Assembly (NCBI RefSeq): GCF_904063055.1
Contig: NZ_CAJFCN010000002.1
Location: 372,001 to 436,000 of the forward strand
DNA from: Pseudomonas paracarnis
GTDB taxonomy: Bacteria; Pseudomonadota; Gammaproteobacteria; Pseudomonadales; Pseudomonadaceae
Length of the DNA stretch: 64,000 bases
Reading direction: 5' to 3'
Made by a program: the position numbers and the translations under genes. The notes below the pieces were generated by a model. That model did not search any database, had not been told where the DNA came from, and was given only the letters and a program-made list of their open reading frames with translations. Below are positions 28,721 through 39,152 of this stretch, piece by piece (the stretch's first letter is position 1; each line of letters starts with the position of its first letter).

Positions 28721-29052
28721 CAGACCTCGTCGAAATCCAGCTCGACGCCGGTGTATTCCTGGACCAGTCGGGTGAGCATCTCACCCAGCAACTCTTCACT
28801 CTTGTCGCACTGCCATTTGCCGCTTTCTTCATCGTAGTCGAAGTGAACGCCACCGGAACGCGCCGCCAGCCACAGCTGACGCAGAGGCTCCTGGCGACTG
28901 AAGATCAATTGCGGGCCAGTCTCGAACTTGACGGTCAGCACACCGGCCGAGTTTTCCAGATCCACATCCAGGTCGCTGTCGTCGAAAATATCTTCCAGCT
29001 TCTCCTGGGTGGCATCCACCAGGTCGTGAAAACGGGCTTCGGTCAAACTCAT
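28720..29052 (-). CDS. cyaY: Frataxin homologue CyaY
   Basis: A 110-residue frataxin-family protein that binds iron and regulates iron-sulfur cluster assembly. The first helix (LTEARFHDLVDATQEKLEDIFD) is acidic, followed by strands DLENSAGVLTVKF and the motif QPLWLAA-like QLWLAARSGGVHFDY. The length is normal. It is divergent from the lptM-lysA operon across a 238-base promoter region, the usual arrangement in gammaproteobacteria. Confidence 0.95.
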   Translation of the reverse strand: MSLTEARFHDLVDATQEKLEDIFDDSDLDVDLENSAGVLTVKFETGPQLIFSRQEPLRQLWLAARSGGVHFDYDEESGKWQCDKSEELLGEMLTRLVQEYTGVELDFDEV

Positions 29053-29290
29053 TGTGGCAACCTCAAAAGTGTCTGGTTTTGCTCAAGCGCCGCACGATAC
29101 GGGCGAGCCTCGCCGATTGCAAAGGATACTGATTTGATCACGGATGACGGTACGAAATATCCCCAGGCATCGTAGCCTGCTTCCCTACTGTCTCGGCAAA
29201 CCCCCGCCGGACGGGTGTTGCGGCGCATAGGCAAGCTGGCGGGTGGTCGGTATACTCGGGCGCAATTAATGCATATTCAAGGATTTCGCC

Positions 29291-29458
29291 ATGAAGCGCC
29301 TGATCTCTTCCCTTGCTGCGCTCGTCGCGGTCGCTTGCCTCGTTAGTGCCTGTGGCCAGAAAGGCCCGTTGTACCTGCCGGATGACAGCAAAGATCCAAA
29401 CGAACAGGCGCAATCGTCGCAAAAGCCGTCAAAAGCCCATAAGCACGACACCTACTAA
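29291..29458 (+). CDS. lptM: LPS translocon maturation chaperone LptM (small lipoprotein)
   Basis: A 55-residue lipoprotein. The signal peptide ends in the lipobox LVSAC, so the mature protein begins at C21. The next residues GQKGPLYLP are the hallmark of LptM (formerly YifL or LppL), which helps the LptD/LptE outer-membrane complex form its native disulfides. A hydrophilic, Lys/Gln-rich tail follows. AGGA lies about ten bases upstream of the ATG. It precedes lysA by 14 bases and is surely in the same operon. Confidence 0.93.
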   Translation: MKRLISSLAALVAVACLVSACGQKGPLYLPDDSKDPNEQAQSSQKPSKAHKHDTY

Positions 29459-29472
29459 GTTAAGGGAAACTT

Positions 29473-30720
29473 ATGGACGCTTTTAACTACCGGGACGGCG
29501 AGCTGTTCGCGGAAGGCGTGGCCTTGTCCGCGATTGCCCAGCGCTTCGGCACCCCGACCTATGTGTACTCGCGTGCGCATATCGAAGCCCAATACCGCTC
29601 GTTCACCGACGCCCTCGACGGCGTGCCGCACCTGGTGTGCTACGCAGTCAAGGCCAACTCCAACCTGGGTGTACTCAATGTCCTGGCGCGTCTTGGCGCT
29701 GGTTTTGACATCGTGTCCCGTGGCGAGCTGGAACGCGTACTGGCCGCCGGCGGCCAGGCGGACAAAATCGTCTTCTCCGGCGTCGGCAAGAGCCGCGAAG
29801 ACATGCGCCGCGCCCTGGAAGTCGGCGTGCATTGCTTCAACGTCGAATCCACCGACGAACTGGAGCGCCTGCAAGTCGTTGCCGCCGAAATGGGCGTTCG
29901 CGCGCCGATCTCCCTGCGCGTCAACCCGGATGTCGACGCCGGCACCCACCCGTACATCTCCACCGGTCTCAAAGAGAACAAGTTCGGCATTGCCATCGCC
30001 GACGCCGAGGACGTGTACATCCGCGCAGCCCAACTGCCGAACCTGGAAGTGCTGGGCGTCGACTGCCATATCGGCTCGCAACTGACCACCCTGCCACCGT
30101 TCCTGGATGCCCTCGACCGCCTGCTGGCCTTGATCGACCGCCTCGGCGAGTGCGGCATCTACCTGCACCACATCGACCTCGGTGGTGGCGTGGGCGTGCG
30201 TTATCGCGATGAAGAGCCGCCACTGATTGCCGACTATATCCAGGCCGTGCGCGAACGCATCGAAGGCCGCGACCTGACGCTGATGTTCGAGCCGGGCCGC
30301 TACATCGTCGCCAACGCTGGCGTGTTGCTGACCCAGGTCGAGTACCTCAAGCATACCGAACACAAGGATTTCGCCATCGTCGATGCGGCGATGAACGACC
30401 TGATCCGCCCGGCGCTGTACCAGGCCTGGATGGATGTCACCGCCGTGACGCCGCGCACAAGCGAAGCCCGCGCCTATGACATCGTCGGGCCCATCTGCGA
30501 GACCGGCGACTTCCTCGCCAAGGATCGTGAGTTGACGCTTGAGGAAGGTGATCTGCTGGCCGTGCATTCGGCCGGTGCCTACGGGTTTGTCATGAGTTCC
30601 AACTACAACACCCGCGGGCGTACCGCCGAGGTGCTGGTGGACGGTGATCAAGCATTTGAAGTGCGTCGCCGCGAGACGGTAGCCGAGTTGTATGCTGGCG
30701 AAAGCCTGCTGCCGGAGTAA
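29473..30720 (+). CDS. lysA: Diaminopimelate decarboxylase
   Basis: Decarboxylates meso-diaminopimelate to lysine, using pyridoxal phosphate. The product is 415 residues. The cofactor lysine is K60 in CYAVKANSN. The phosphate-binding glycine-rich loop HIDLGGGVGVRY, the FEPGRYIVANAG loop and the active-site cysteine in GPICETGDF are all present. It lies between lptM and dapF; three bases separate it from dapF, so the enzyme that makes meso-diaminopimelate and the one that consumes it are co-expressed. Confidence 0.97.
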   Translation: MDAFNYRDGELFAEGVALSAIAQRFGTPTYVYSRAHIEAQYRSFTDALDGVPHLVCYAVKANSNLGVLNVLARLGAGFDIVSRGELERVLAAGGQADKIVFSGVGKSREDMRRALEVGVHCFNVESTDELERLQVVAAEMGVRAPISLRVNPDVDAGTHPYISTGLKENKFGIAIADAEDVYIRAAQLPNLEVLGVDCHIGSQLTTLPPFLDALDRLLALIDRLGECGIYLHHIDLGGGVGVRYRDEEPPLIADYIQAVRERIEGRDLTLMFEPGRYIVANAGVLLTQVEYLKHTEHKDFAIVDAAMNDLIRPALYQAWMDVTAVTPRTSEARAYDIVGPICETGDFLAKDRELTLEEGDLLAVHSAGAYGFVMSSNYNTRGRTAEVLVDGDQAFEVRRRETVAELYAGESLLPE

Positions 30721-30723
30721 GCC

Positions 30724-31554
30724 ATGCTGCTGCGTTTTACCAAGATGCACGGGCTGGGTAATGATTTCATGGTCCTCGACCTGGTCAGCCAGCACGCGCA
30801 CATCCTGCCCAAGCACGCCAAACAGTGGGGTGATCGCCACACCGGGATCGGTTTCGACCAGTTGCTGCTGGTCGAGGCGCCGAGCAACCCGGAGGTGGAT
30901 TTCCGCTACCGGATCTTCAACTCCGACGGTTCCGAAGTGGAACAGTGCGGCAACGGCGCGCGCTGCTTTGCGCGCTTTGTGCTCGACAAGCGTCTGACTG
31001 CCAAACGCCAGATTCGCGTCGAAACCAAAGGCGGCGTGATCGAACTGGACATCCGCAACGATGGCCAGATCAGCGTCAACATGGGCGCCCCACGCCTGGT
31101 GCCGGCGGATATTCCGTTCCAGGCCAGCGAGCAGGCCACCAGTTATGCACTGGATGTAGACGGCAAGACCGTCGACATCGCCGCCGTGTCCATGGGCAAC
31201 CCTCATGCAGTGCTGCGGGTCACCGACATCAATAACGCCCCCGTGCATGAACTGGGGCCGAAGATCGAACATCACCCGCGCTTTCCGGCAAGGGCCAATG
31301 TGGGCTTCCTGCAGGTGATCGACCGCAACCGTGCGCAATTGCGCGTATGGGAACGCGGCGTCGGCGAAACCCAGGCTTGCGGCACCGGTGCTTGCGCCGC
31401 TGCCGTGGCTGCGATCAGCCAGGGGTGGATGGATTCGCCGCTGTTGATCGACCTGCCCGGCGGACGTTTGTCCATCGAATGGGCAGGCCCTGGCCACCCG
31501 GTGATGATGACCGGGCCGGCCTCGCGCGTATACGAAGGACAGGTCCGTCTATGA
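30724..31554 (+). CDS. dapF: Diaminopimelate epimerase
   Basis: Converts LL- to meso-diaminopimelate for lysine and peptidoglycan. The product is 276 residues. The two catalytic cysteines are C75 in EQCGNGARC and C219 in QACGTGACA. The opening [17 protein letters not shown] is the family N-terminus. It follows lysA by three bases and precedes the DUF484 gene by 13 bases in the same operon. Confidence 0.97.
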   Translation: MLLRFTKMHGLGNDFMVLDLVSQHAHILPKHAKQWGDRHTGIGFDQLLLVEAPSNPEVDFRYRIFNSDGSEVEQCGNGARCFARFVLDKRLTAKRQIRVETKGGVIELDIRNDGQISVNMGAPRLVPADIPFQASEQATSYALDVDGKTVDIAAVSMGNPHAVLRVTDINNAPVHELGPKIEHHPRFPARANVGFLQVIDRNRAQLRVWERGVGETQACGTGACAAAVAAISQGWMDSPLLIDLPGGRLSIEWAGPGHPVMMTGPASRVYEGQVRL

Positions 31555-31567
31555 GTGAGCCAAGCTA

Positions 31568-32284
31568 ATGACCGATAAGCCTCAAGTACCCGCACACGCT
31601 ACCCCGAGTGAAAGCCTGGAGGCCGCTGCTGTCGCGGCGTACCTTGAGGCTAACCCGGACTTCTTCGTCGAGCACGAAGAACTGCTGCCGGCCCTGCGCA
31701 TCCCTCACCAGCGCGGCGATACCGTATCGCTGGTGGAGCGGCAGATGAAGATCCTGCGCGAGCGTAATATTGAAATGCGCCACCGGCTCTCGCATCTGAT
31801 GGACGTGGCCCGCGACAACGACCGCTTGTTCGACAAGACCCGCCGCCTGATTCTGACCCTGATGGATGCCACCAGCCTGGAAGAAACGGTGATCGCCGTG
31901 GAAGACAGCCTGCGTGAGGATTTCCAGGTGCCCTTCGTCAGCCTGATCCTGTTCAGCGACAACCCGATGCCGGTGGGCCGCTGGGTCACAGGTGGCGAAG
32001 CGCAGACGGCCATCGGCGGCCTGCTGTCCGAAGGCAAGACCGTCAGCGGCACCTTGCGCGAGCATGAGCTGGACTTCCTGTTTGGCGCCGAACAGCGCAA
32101 GCAGATCGGCTCTACGGCCGTCATCGCCCTCAGCCATCAAGGCTTGCACGGGGTACTGGCCATCGCCAGCCGCGACCCGGCGCACTACAAAAGCTCGGTG
32201 GGCACGTTGTTCCTGACCTATATCGCCGAAGTGCTGGGCCGCGTCCTGCCACGCCACACCACCACCCTGCGCGCGGTGCGCTGA
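31568..32284 (+). CDS. DUF484 family protein
   Basis: A 238-residue protein with a short disordered head, a helix [19 protein letters not shown] and a predicted GAF-like domain from about residue 90 to the end. A coiled coil lies near residues 55-80 ([18 protein letters not shown]). DUF484 genes conserve their place between dapF and xerC across gammaproteobacteria, as here; the function is unknown. The xerC start follows two bases after the stop. Confidence 0.92.
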   Translation: MTDKPQVPAHATPSESLEAAAVAAYLEANPDFFVEHEELLPALRIPHQRGDTVSLVERQMKILRERNIEMRHRLSHLMDVARDNDRLFDKTRRLILTLMDATSLEETVIAVEDSLREDFQVPFVSLILFSDNPMPVGRWVTGGEAQTAIGGLLSEGKTVSGTLREHELDFLFGAEQRKQIGSTAVIALSHQGLHGVLAIASRDPAHYKSSVGTLFLTYIAEVLGRVLPRHTTTLRAVR

Positions 32285-32286
32285 TC

Positions 32287-33186
32287 ATGGAGCGGCAACT
32301 GGACGCTTACTGCGCTCACCTGCGCAATGAGCGCCAGGTGTCGTCCCACACGCTGGAAGCTTATCGGCGGGACTTGAACAAGGTCCTGGCCTATTGCGAA
32401 AAGCAGCACGTCAGCAGCTGGAAGGCCCTGGATATCCAGGCCCTGCGCAGCCTGATCGCCCGGTTGCACCAACAGGGCCAATCCTCCCGCAGCCTGTCTC
32501 GCCTGCTGTCGGCGGTGCGCGGCCTCTATCACTACCTCAATCGCGAAGGGCTGTGCGACCACGACCCGGCCAATGGCCTGTCACCGCCCAAAGGCGAACG
32601 GCGCCTGCCCAAGACCCTGGACACAGACCGAGCCCTGCAATTGCTCGACGGTGCCGTCGAGGATGACTTCCTGGCCCATCGCGACCAGGCAATCCTCGAG
32701 CTGTTCTATTCCTCGGGCCTGCGCCTGTCGGAGCTGACGGGCCTGAACCTCGACCAGTTGGACCTCGCCGATGGCCTGGTGCAAGTGCTCGGCAAAGGCA
32801 GCAAGACGCGCGTACTGCCCGTGGGCAGGAAAGCCCGCGAAGCCTTGCAGCTATGGCTGCCGCTACGCCTTCTGACCAACCCGGCAGACGATGCCGTGTT
32901 TGTCAGCCAGCAAGGCCGGCGCCTGGGGCCGCGGGCGATTCAACTGCGGGTCAAGGCTGCCGGCGAGCGCGAGCTGGGGCAGAATCTGCACCCGCACATG
33001 TTGCGTCATTCCTTTGCCAGCCACCTGCTCGAATCCTCCCAGGACCTGCGCGCCGTGCAGGAGCTGCTCGGGCACTCGGATATCAAGACCACGCAAATCT
33101 ACACCCACCTCGACTTCCAGCACCTGGCAACGGTGTACGACAGCGCCCATCCACGGGCCAAACGCATCAAGGGCGGCGACTCATGA
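32287..33186 (+). CDS. xerC: Tyrosine recombinase XerC
   Basis: A 299-residue site-specific recombinase that works with XerD at dif to resolve chromosome dimers. The catalytic set is complete: R146 (SSGLRLSEL), K170 (GKGSKTR), H237 and R240 (HMLRH), H263 (LGHSD) and Y272 (IYTHLD). An N-terminal SAM-like DNA-binding domain covers about residues 1-95. The position after dapF-DUF484 supports XerC rather than a phage integrase. The end overlaps the HAD gene start by four bases (ATGA). Confidence 0.97.
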   Translation: MERQLDAYCAHLRNERQVSSHTLEAYRRDLNKVLAYCEKQHVSSWKALDIQALRSLIARLHQQGQSSRSLSRLLSAVRGLYHYLNREGLCDHDPANGLSPPKGERRLPKTLDTDRALQLLDGAVEDDFLAHRDQAILELFYSSGLRLSELTGLNLDQLDLADGLVQVLGKGSKTRVLPVGRKAREALQLWLPLRLLTNPADDAVFVSQQGRRLGPRAIQLRVKAAGERELGQNLHPHMLRHSFASHLLESSQDLRAVQELLGHSDIKTTQIYTHLDFQHLATVYDSAHPRAKRIKGGDS

Positions 33187-33878
33187 GTATCAAGCTGATC
33201 ACCTTCGACCTGGACGACACCCTCTGGGACAACGTACCTGTCATCATCAGCGCCGAAGCGTCGATGCGTGAATGGCTGGCGACCCACGCGTCCAAGGTCG
33301 GCGACCTGCCCCTTGAGCATTTTGCCAGCCTGCGCCAGCAGGTGCTGCAGCGTCATCCCGAACTCAAACACCGTATCAGCCTGCTGCGCCACCGCGTGTT
33401 GATGCATGCGTTCGAGGAGGCCGGTTATCCCCAACCTGAGGCCACAGAGATGGCGGATGTCTGCTTCGAAGCGTTCATCCACGCACGCCACCAACTCACC
33501 GTGTTTCCGGAAGCCGAGCCGATGCTCAAGGCGCTGCGCCAGCACTTCCTGCTCGGCGTGATCACCAATGGCAATGCCGATGTGCAGCGTGTGGGCCTGG
33601 CGGACTACTTTCACTTTGCCCTGCGCGCTGAAGATATCGGCATCGCCAAGCCGGACGCACGGCTGTTTCATGAAGCACTGCAACGTGGCGGTGTGGACGC
33701 CAGCGCGGCAGTGCATGTGGGCGATCATCCTGGGGATGACATCGCCGGCGCGCAGCAGGCGGGACTGCGGGCAGTGTGGTTCAACCCCACGGGCAAGGCC
33801 TGGGAGGGTGACAAGCGCCCGGATGCGCAGATTCGCAGCCTGACGGAGTTGCCGCCACTGCTGAGTCGCTGGAGCTAA
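33183..33878 (+). CDS. HAD family hydrolase
   Basis: A 231-residue haloacid dehalogenase-type phosphatase. Motif I is [10 protein letters not shown] near residues 8-17, motif II is the ITNGN around residue 125, motif III is the lysine of GIAKPD near 155, and motif IV is [12 protein letters not shown] near 180. The helical cap lies between motifs I and II (type C1). It resembles YigB-like pyrimidine or flavin phosphatases, but the substrate cannot be fixed. It overlaps xerC by ATGA and is the last gene of the lptM-xerC run; a REP and a terminator follow. Confidence 0.92.
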   Translation: MSIKLITFDLDDTLWDNVPVIISAEASMREWLATHASKVGDLPLEHFASLRQQVLQRHPELKHRISLLRHRVLMHAFEEAGYPQPEATEMADVCFEAFIHARHQLTVFPEAEPMLKALRQHFLLGVITNGNADVQRVGLADYFHFALRAEDIGIAKPDARLFHEALQRGGVDASAAVHVGDHPGDDIAGAQQAGLRAVWFNPTGKAWEGDKRPDAQIRSLTELPPLLSRWS

Positions 33879-33890
33879 CACTGGCCCCAA

Positions 33891-33918
33891 TGTGGGAGCT
33901 GGCTTGCCTGCTCCCACA
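33891..33918. repeat. REP singlet, GCTGGC type
   Basis: TGTGGGAGCTGGCTTGCCTGCTCCCACA, a compact 28-base palindrome after the HAD gene. The same 28-base form recurs at 37484 and 43800. Confidence 0.88.
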
Positions 33919-33954
33919 GGGTATTGCAGCAAACCGGTAAATTGCTCCAGGCAT

Positions 33955-33985
33955 GAAAAAGCCCGCAGCGACGGCGGGCTTTTTC
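33955..33985. terminator. Bidirectional rho-independent terminator
   Basis: GAAAAAGCCCGC and GCGGGCTTTTTC pair around a short loop, with T-runs in both directions. It separates the HAD gene (+) from the convergent sutA (-). Confidence 0.92.
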
Positions 33986-34005
33986 TTACAAGCAGAAGGC
34001 AGACC

Positions 34006-34338
34006 TCAGATAGGTCGGCTTCCGTACTTGTTATCCGGCTTCTTCGGTGGATCAGCCACCACGTTGGCCTCGACTTCCTGCACTTTGCCGCCTTTAGCGA
34101 GGAATTCTTCCATCGCACGGGCCAGGGCATCGCGCTCTTTGTTCTTGGCTTCAACGCTCGGCAACTCGTCTACCGACACAGCCGCCTTGGCTTTGCCTTT
34201 GGCTTTGGGAGCCGCGTCATCGCCAACACTGTCATCGACGTCCTCAGCAACGTCTTCGGCCGCAACTTCAAGACCGTCTTCGGTGTCGTCTTCATCACCT
34301 ACTTCGAGGTCGTCTTGTTCCAGATCATCGTCGCTCAT
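34006..34338 (-). CDS. sutA: RNA polymerase-associated regulator SutA
   Basis: A 110-residue acidic protein. About the first 50 residues are nearly all Asp, Glu, Val and Ala and are probably disordered. A central helix SVEAKNKERDALARAMEEFL follows, and the tail VVADPPKKPDNKYGSRPI matches SutA of P. aeruginosa as I remember it. SutA binds RNA polymerase and raises transcription of ribosomal and other genes in slow growth. GAGG lies eight bases before the ATG. Its place beside the glnK-amtB locus also fits. Confidence 0.87.
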   Translation of the reverse strand: MSDDDLEQDDLEVGDEDDTEDGLEVAAEDVAEDVDDSVGDDAAPKAKGKAKAAVSVDELPSVEAKNKERDALARAMEEFLAKGGKVQEVEANVVADPPKKPDNKYGSRPI

Positions 34339-34440
34339 GTTCTACCTCATGACTTGCGAAAAGCAGATTAGTTATAGCCCAGCTTCACCCTCTGTCGAGG
34401 TCGCCGGAAAAAAATCAACATCCACCAGATAACCAGTGGC

Positions 34441-34866
34441 TTATGCCCCTTCACCGTGCAAGGTGGCGAGGACTTTACGAGCACCGCCATGATCACGGTG
34501 CTCGCCCAGATAAACACCTTGCCAGGTCCCTATCGCCAAGCGGCCGGCCTTGACCGGCAAACTCAACTGGCAGCCCAGCAGACTGGCCTTGAAGTGAGCC
34601 GGCAGATCATCCGGACCTTCGTCGTTATGTTCAAACCCTGCGCGACCCTGTGGCACCAGCAGGTTGAAAAAACGCTCGAAGTCACGGCGAACCGCCGGGT
34701 CGGCATTCTCGTTGACGGTCAACGAGGCCGAGGTGTGCTGCAGCCACAGATGCAACAGGCCCACACGGCACGCCTTCAACTCAGGCAAGCCGGCAAGCAA
34801 CTCGTCCGTTACCAAGTGAAAGCCCCGGGGCTTGGCCCGCAGGGTAATCAGGGTCTGTTGCCACAT
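34441..34866 (-). CDS. YjbQ family protein (secondary thiamine-phosphate synthase enzyme)
   Basis: A 141-residue UPF0047/YjbQ protein. The conserved [18 protein letters not shown] near residues 38-55 and the end [18 protein letters not shown] near 114-131 carry the His and Glu metal ligands. E. coli YjbQ shows weak thiamine-phosphate synthase activity, but the true role is not settled. GGAG lies seven bases before the ATG. It lies on the same strand as amtB upstream and sutA downstream. Confidence 0.9.
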   Translation of the reverse strand: MWQQTLITLRAKPRGFHLVTDELLAGLPELKACRVGLLHLWLQHTSASLTVNENADPAVRRDFERFFNLLVPQGRAGFEHNDEGPDDLPAHFKASLLGCQLSLPVKAGRLAIGTWQGVYLGEHRDHGGARKVLATLHGEGA

Positions 34867-35033
34867 ACAGTTCTCCGCCCATCGGCGCGCATTCTAGCGC
34901 GCTCTGGGAAAAAACAAAGTGCCGAATACGCCTTCATGCCTGTAAGACATTTGCACTCTGAAAAGTGCCGTGTGGATCCCATCACAAAGTTGATAAAAAA
35001 CCCATACACCTTTAGCCAAAGACAAACACCAGA

Positions 35034-35068
35034 CAAAAAAATGCCCGGCAAGCCGGGCATGTTTTTTT
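35034..35068. terminator. Rho-independent terminator after amtB
   Basis: ATGCCCGGC and GCCGGGCAT form a tight stem. On the minus strand, the direction of amtB, TTTTTTTGTC follows; on the plus strand GTTTTTTTC follows, so it may work both ways. Confidence 0.92.
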
Positions 35069-35075
35069 CGCGTAG

Positions 35076-36413
35076 TTACAAGTTGTAGCCGCGCTCGTTG
35101 TGTTGCGCCAGGTCGAGGCCAACCGCCTCTTCTTCTTCGGTGACACGCAGGCCCATGACCATGTCGAGCACCTTGAGGATGACGTAGGTCACGATCGCCG
35201 TGTAGATCACGGTGAAGCCCACGCCTTTGCACTGGATCCAGACTTGGGCTGCGATGTCGGTCACGGTGCCGAAGCCGCCCAGCGCCGGGGCAGCGAACAC
35301 ACCGGTAAGGATCGCACCGACGATGCCGCCGATACCGTGCACGCCGAAAGCGTCCAGGGAGTCGTCATAACCCAGCTTGCGCTTGAGGCTGGTAGCACAG
35401 AAGAAGCACACCACACCGGCGACCAGGCCAATCACCAGGGCGCCCATCGGGCCCACGGTGCCCGCCGCAGGCGTCACGGCGACGAGGCCGGCGACCACGC
35501 CCGAGGCGATACCCAGTGCGCTGGGCTTGCCGTGGGTGATCCACTCGGCAAACATCCAGCCCAGGGCCGCAGCTGCTGTAGCGATTTGAGTTACCAGCAT
35601 CGCCATGCCCGCGGTGCCGTTGGCCGCCGCGGCGGAACCGGCGTTGAAGCCAAACCAGCCGATCCACAGCATGGCCGCGCCCACCAGGGTATAGCCCAGG
35701 TTATGCGGTGCCATCGGGGTGGTCGGGAAGCCTTTGCGCTTGCCGAGCACGATGCACGCCACCAGGCCAGCCACACCCGCGTTGATGTGCACAACGGTGC
35801 CGCCAGCGAAGTCCAGCACGCCCCAGTCCCACATCAGGCCGCCGTTGCCGCTCCAGACCATGTGCGCAATCGGCGCGTAGACCAAGGTGAACCAGATAGC
35901 CATGAAGATCAGCATTGCGGAGAACTTCATACGCTCAGCGAAAGCACCGACGATCAGCGCCGGGGTAATGATGGCAAAGGTCATCTGGAAGGTGATGAAC
36001 ACGGCTTCCGGAAACAGCGCCGCCGGCCCGGTGATGCTGGCCGGGGTAACACCCGCCAGGAACGCCTTGCCCATGCCGCCGAAGAAGGAATTGAAGTTGA
36101 CCACGCCTTGTTCCATACCGGTGGTATCGAACGCGATGCTGTAGCCGTAGACGACCCAGAGGATGCTGATCAGGCCAGTGATGGCGAAGCACTGCATCAT
36201 CACCGACAGAATATTCTTGGAGCGGACCATGCCGCCGTAGAACAGCGCTAGGCCAGGGATGGTCATGAACAGCACCAGCGCGGTGGCGGTAAGCATCCAG
36301 GCGGTGTCGCCGGAATTGAGGACTGGAGCAGCCGCTTCATCTGCCGCCATGGCCAGGCTTGGCATTACGATGGACAGCAGGGCTCCGAGCCCTGCGAATT
36401 TACGCAGAGTCAT
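35076..36413 (-). CDS. amtB: Ammonium transporter AmtB
   Basis: A 445-residue trimeric inner-membrane ammonium channel. A cleavable signal peptide (about residues 1-22, ending SLAMA) precedes eleven membrane segments. The two pore histidines are in VVHINAGVAG and FGVHGIGGIVG, and the family stretch DFAGGTVVH is clear. The open frame runs 38 codons further, but MTLRKFAG is the family start and has AGGAG upstream. It is 34 bases downstream of glnK, the standard glnK-amtB operon, in which GlnK blocks the channel when nitrogen is plentiful. Confidence 0.96.
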   Translation of the reverse strand: MTLRKFAGLGALLSIVMPSLAMAADEAAAPVLNSGDTAWMLTATALVLFMTIPGLALFYGGMVRSKNILSVMMQCFAITGLISILWVVYGYSIAFDTTGMEQGVVNFNSFFGGMGKAFLAGVTPASITGPAALFPEAVFITFQMTFAIITPALIVGAFAERMKFSAMLIFMAIWFTLVYAPIAHMVWSGNGGLMWDWGVLDFAGGTVVHINAGVAGLVACIVLGKRKGFPTTPMAPHNLGYTLVGAAMLWIGWFGFNAGSAAAANGTAGMAMLVTQIATAAAALGWMFAEWITHGKPSALGIASGVVAGLVAVTPAAGTVGPMGALVIGLVAGVVCFFCATSLKRKLGYDDSLDAFGVHGIGGIVGAILTGVFAAPALGGFGTVTDIAAQVWIQCKGVGFTVIYTAIVTYVILKVLDMVMGLRVTEEEEAVGLDLAQHNERGYNL

Positions 36414-36447
36414 ATTGTTTTCTCCTGGGGCGTTGGGGTTTGGCGGC

Positions 36448-37209
<762 letters not shown>

Positions 37210-37473
37210 ATGCTCGCGCCCAAAGACTTCCTAGACGCCCTGAGCGGCCACGCCTCTCGCCTGTTCAGCGGCGACACGCCGCTGCCCCGCAATGAAATCG
37301 AAAGCCAGTTCAAGGCTTTGCTACAGAGTGGTTTCAGCAAGCTCGACCTGGTCAGCCGGGAAGAGTTTGACAGCCAGATGGTGGTGCTGGCCCGCACACG
37401 TGCGCGGCTGGAGAGCCTGGAGGCGAAGGTGGCTGAACTTGAAGCCCGGTTGACGCCACCTTCTGCTGAGTGA
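37210..37473 (+). CDS. ubiK: Ubiquinone biosynthesis accessory factor UbiK
   Basis: An 87-residue coiled-coil protein of the UbiK/YqiC/BMFP family. It pairs with UbiJ to help ubiquinone synthesis in the cytosol and can bind membranes. FKALLQSGFSKLDLVSREEFD near residues 36-56 is the family signature, followed by a heptad-rich helix RLESLEAKVAELEARL. It precedes comM, with a REP singlet between. Confidence 0.92.
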   Translation: MLAPKDFLDALSGHASRLFSGDTPLPRNEIESQFKALLQSGFSKLDLVSREEFDSQMVVLARTRARLESLEAKVAELEARLTPPSAE

Positions 37474-37483
37474 ACGCGATTGT

Positions 37484-37511
37484 TGTGGGAGCTGGCTTGC
37501 CTGCTCCCACA
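37484..37511. repeat. REP singlet, GCTGGC type
   Basis: The same 28-base palindrome, TGTGGGAGCTGGCTTGCC and complement, between ubiK and comM, two genes on one strand. It may uncouple them. Confidence 0.88.
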
Positions 37512-37628
37512 CTTGTTTTGCGTTGCCGCCCGGATACGTTCTGTAAAACCTCCCCCGCCCCGCTCCATCCCACCTCGTCTACCCTTGAAAAAACCGCAGG
37601 AAGCGGCCCTCCCATTCAAGGAACGAGC

Positions 37629-39125
37629 ATGTCCCTCGCCATTGTCCACAGCCGCGCCCAGGTCGGTGTGGAAGCCCCAGCCGTCACTGTCGAAGTGCAT
37701 ATGGCCAATGGCCTACCGTCTCTCACCTTGGTGGGTTTGCCCGAAACCGCAGTGAAGGAAAGCAAGGACCGCGTGCGCAGTGCCATCCTCAACTCGGCGC
37801 TGCAATATCCGGCCCGGCGCATCACGCTCAACCTCGCGCCCGCCGACCTGCCCAAGGACGGCGGGCGTTTTGATCTGGCGATTGCCCTGGGCATCCTGGC
37901 GGCCAGTGTGCAAGTGCCGGCCTTGATGCTCGATGACGTGGAGTGCCTTGGGGAATTGGCCCTGTCCGGCGAGGTGCGCGCGGTGAAGGGGGTATTGCCG
38001 GCCGCGCTGGCGGCGCGCAAGGCCGGGCGCACCGTGATAGTGCCGCGCGCCAACGCCGAAGAGGCGTGCCTGGCATCGGGGTTGAAGGTGATTGCGGTGG
38101 ACCACCTGCTGCAAGTGGTGGCGCACCTGAATGGGCACGTGCCGATTGAGCCCTACAGGTCCGACGGCTTGCTGTACGTGAACAAGCCTTACCCAGACCT
38201 GCGTGAAGTGCAGGGCCAACTCGCGGCCAAGCGAGCATTGCTGATCGCGGCGGCGGGCGCGCATAACCTGCTTTTCAGCGGGCCACCGGGCACCGGCAAG
38301 ACGTTATTGGCCAGCCGGCTACCGGGCTTGCTGCCGCCGTTGAGCGAGCAGGAAGCACTGGAAGTGGCCGCGATCCAGTCCGTGGTCAGCCTGGCACCGC
38401 TGAGCCATTGGCCAAACCGCCCGTTCCGTCAGCCACACCACTCGGCATCCGGGCCGGCGCTGGTGGGGGGCGGCTCGAAGCCACAACCGGGGGAAATCAC
38501 CCTGGCCCATCACGGGGTGCTGTTCCTGGATGAGCTGCCAGAGTTCGATCGCAAGGTACTGGAGGTGCTGCGCGAGCCATTGGAGTCGGGGCATATCGTG
38601 ATATCCCGCGCCCGTGACCGAGTGCGCTTCCCGGCTCGCTTTCAACTGGTCGCGGCGATGAATCCCTGCCCCTGCGGCTACATGGGCGAACCCAGCGGGC
38701 GTTGCCGGTGTACGCCGGAGCAGATCCAGCGTTATCGCAACAAGCTATCCGGCCCTTTGCTGGACCGGATTGATTTGCACCTGACCGTCGCGCGGGAGGC
38801 CACTGCGCTGAGCCCCACTCAACCGGCGGGCGATACAACGGCCGATGCCTCGGTGCGGGTAGCCGAAGCACGCGAGCGTCAACAGCAACGCCAGGGGTGT
38901 GCCAATGCTTTTCTGGACCTGCCGGGGCTGCGCCAGCACTGCAAGCTGCCAAAGGTCGACGAGGGTTGGCTAGAGACCGCCTGCGAGCGACTGACACTGT
39001 CACTGCGGGCGGCCCATCGGCTGCTGAAGGTGGCGCGCACCTTGGCGGACCTGGACCAGATGGACGCCATCACCCGTGATCATCTGAAGGAGGCCTTGCA
39101 ATACCGCCCAGCATCTCTCAGTTGA
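37629..39125 (+). CDS. comM: ComM/YifB family Mg-chelatase-like AAA+ helicase
   Basis: A 498-residue hexameric helicase that promotes branch migration in natural transformation. An N-terminal Lon-protease-like domain (about residues 1-170) is followed by a AAA+ domain with Walker A SGPPGTGKT near residues 217-225 and Walker B VLFLDELPEF. The NPCPCGYMG zinc-like loop and a C-terminal Mg-chelatase domain complete it. The open frame runs upstream through the REP, but this ATG begins the family N-terminus. It does not by itself show that the strain is competent. Confidence 0.94.
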   Translation: MSLAIVHSRAQVGVEAPAVTVEVHMANGLPSLTLVGLPETAVKESKDRVRSAILNSALQYPARRITLNLAPADLPKDGGRFDLAIALGILAASVQVPALMLDDVECLGELALSGEVRAVKGVLPAALAARKAGRTVIVPRANAEEACLASGLKVIAVDHLLQVVAHLNGHVPIEPYRSDGLLYVNKPYPDLREVQGQLAAKRALLIAAAGAHNLLFSGPPGTGKTLLASRLPGLLPPLSEQEALEVAAIQSVVSLAPLSHWPNRPFRQPHHSASGPALVGGGSKPQPGEITLAHHGVLFLDELPEFDRKVLEVLREPLESGHIVISRARDRVRFPARFQLVAAMNPCPCGYMGEPSGRCRCTPEQIQRYRNKLSGPLLDRIDLHLTVAREATALSPTQPAGDTTADASVRVAEARERQQQRQGCANAFLDLPGLRQHCKLPKVDEGWLETACERLTLSLRAAHRLLKVARTLADLDQMDAITRDHLKEALQYRPASLS

Positions 39126-39152
39126 GCCTCCCACAATTTGATTGGCGGTGCC

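Noticed and set aside
29455..31497. 680-codon minus-strand frame opposite lysA and dapF
   Set aside because: It spans two well-identified genes on the other strand. Long antisense frames are common in GC-rich DNA because of third-position bias; the protein has no recognisable domain.
32287..33186. Tyrosine recombinase as a sign of an integrated element
   Set aside because: Its place in the dapF-DUF484-xerC operon and its length identify it as the housekeeping XerC.
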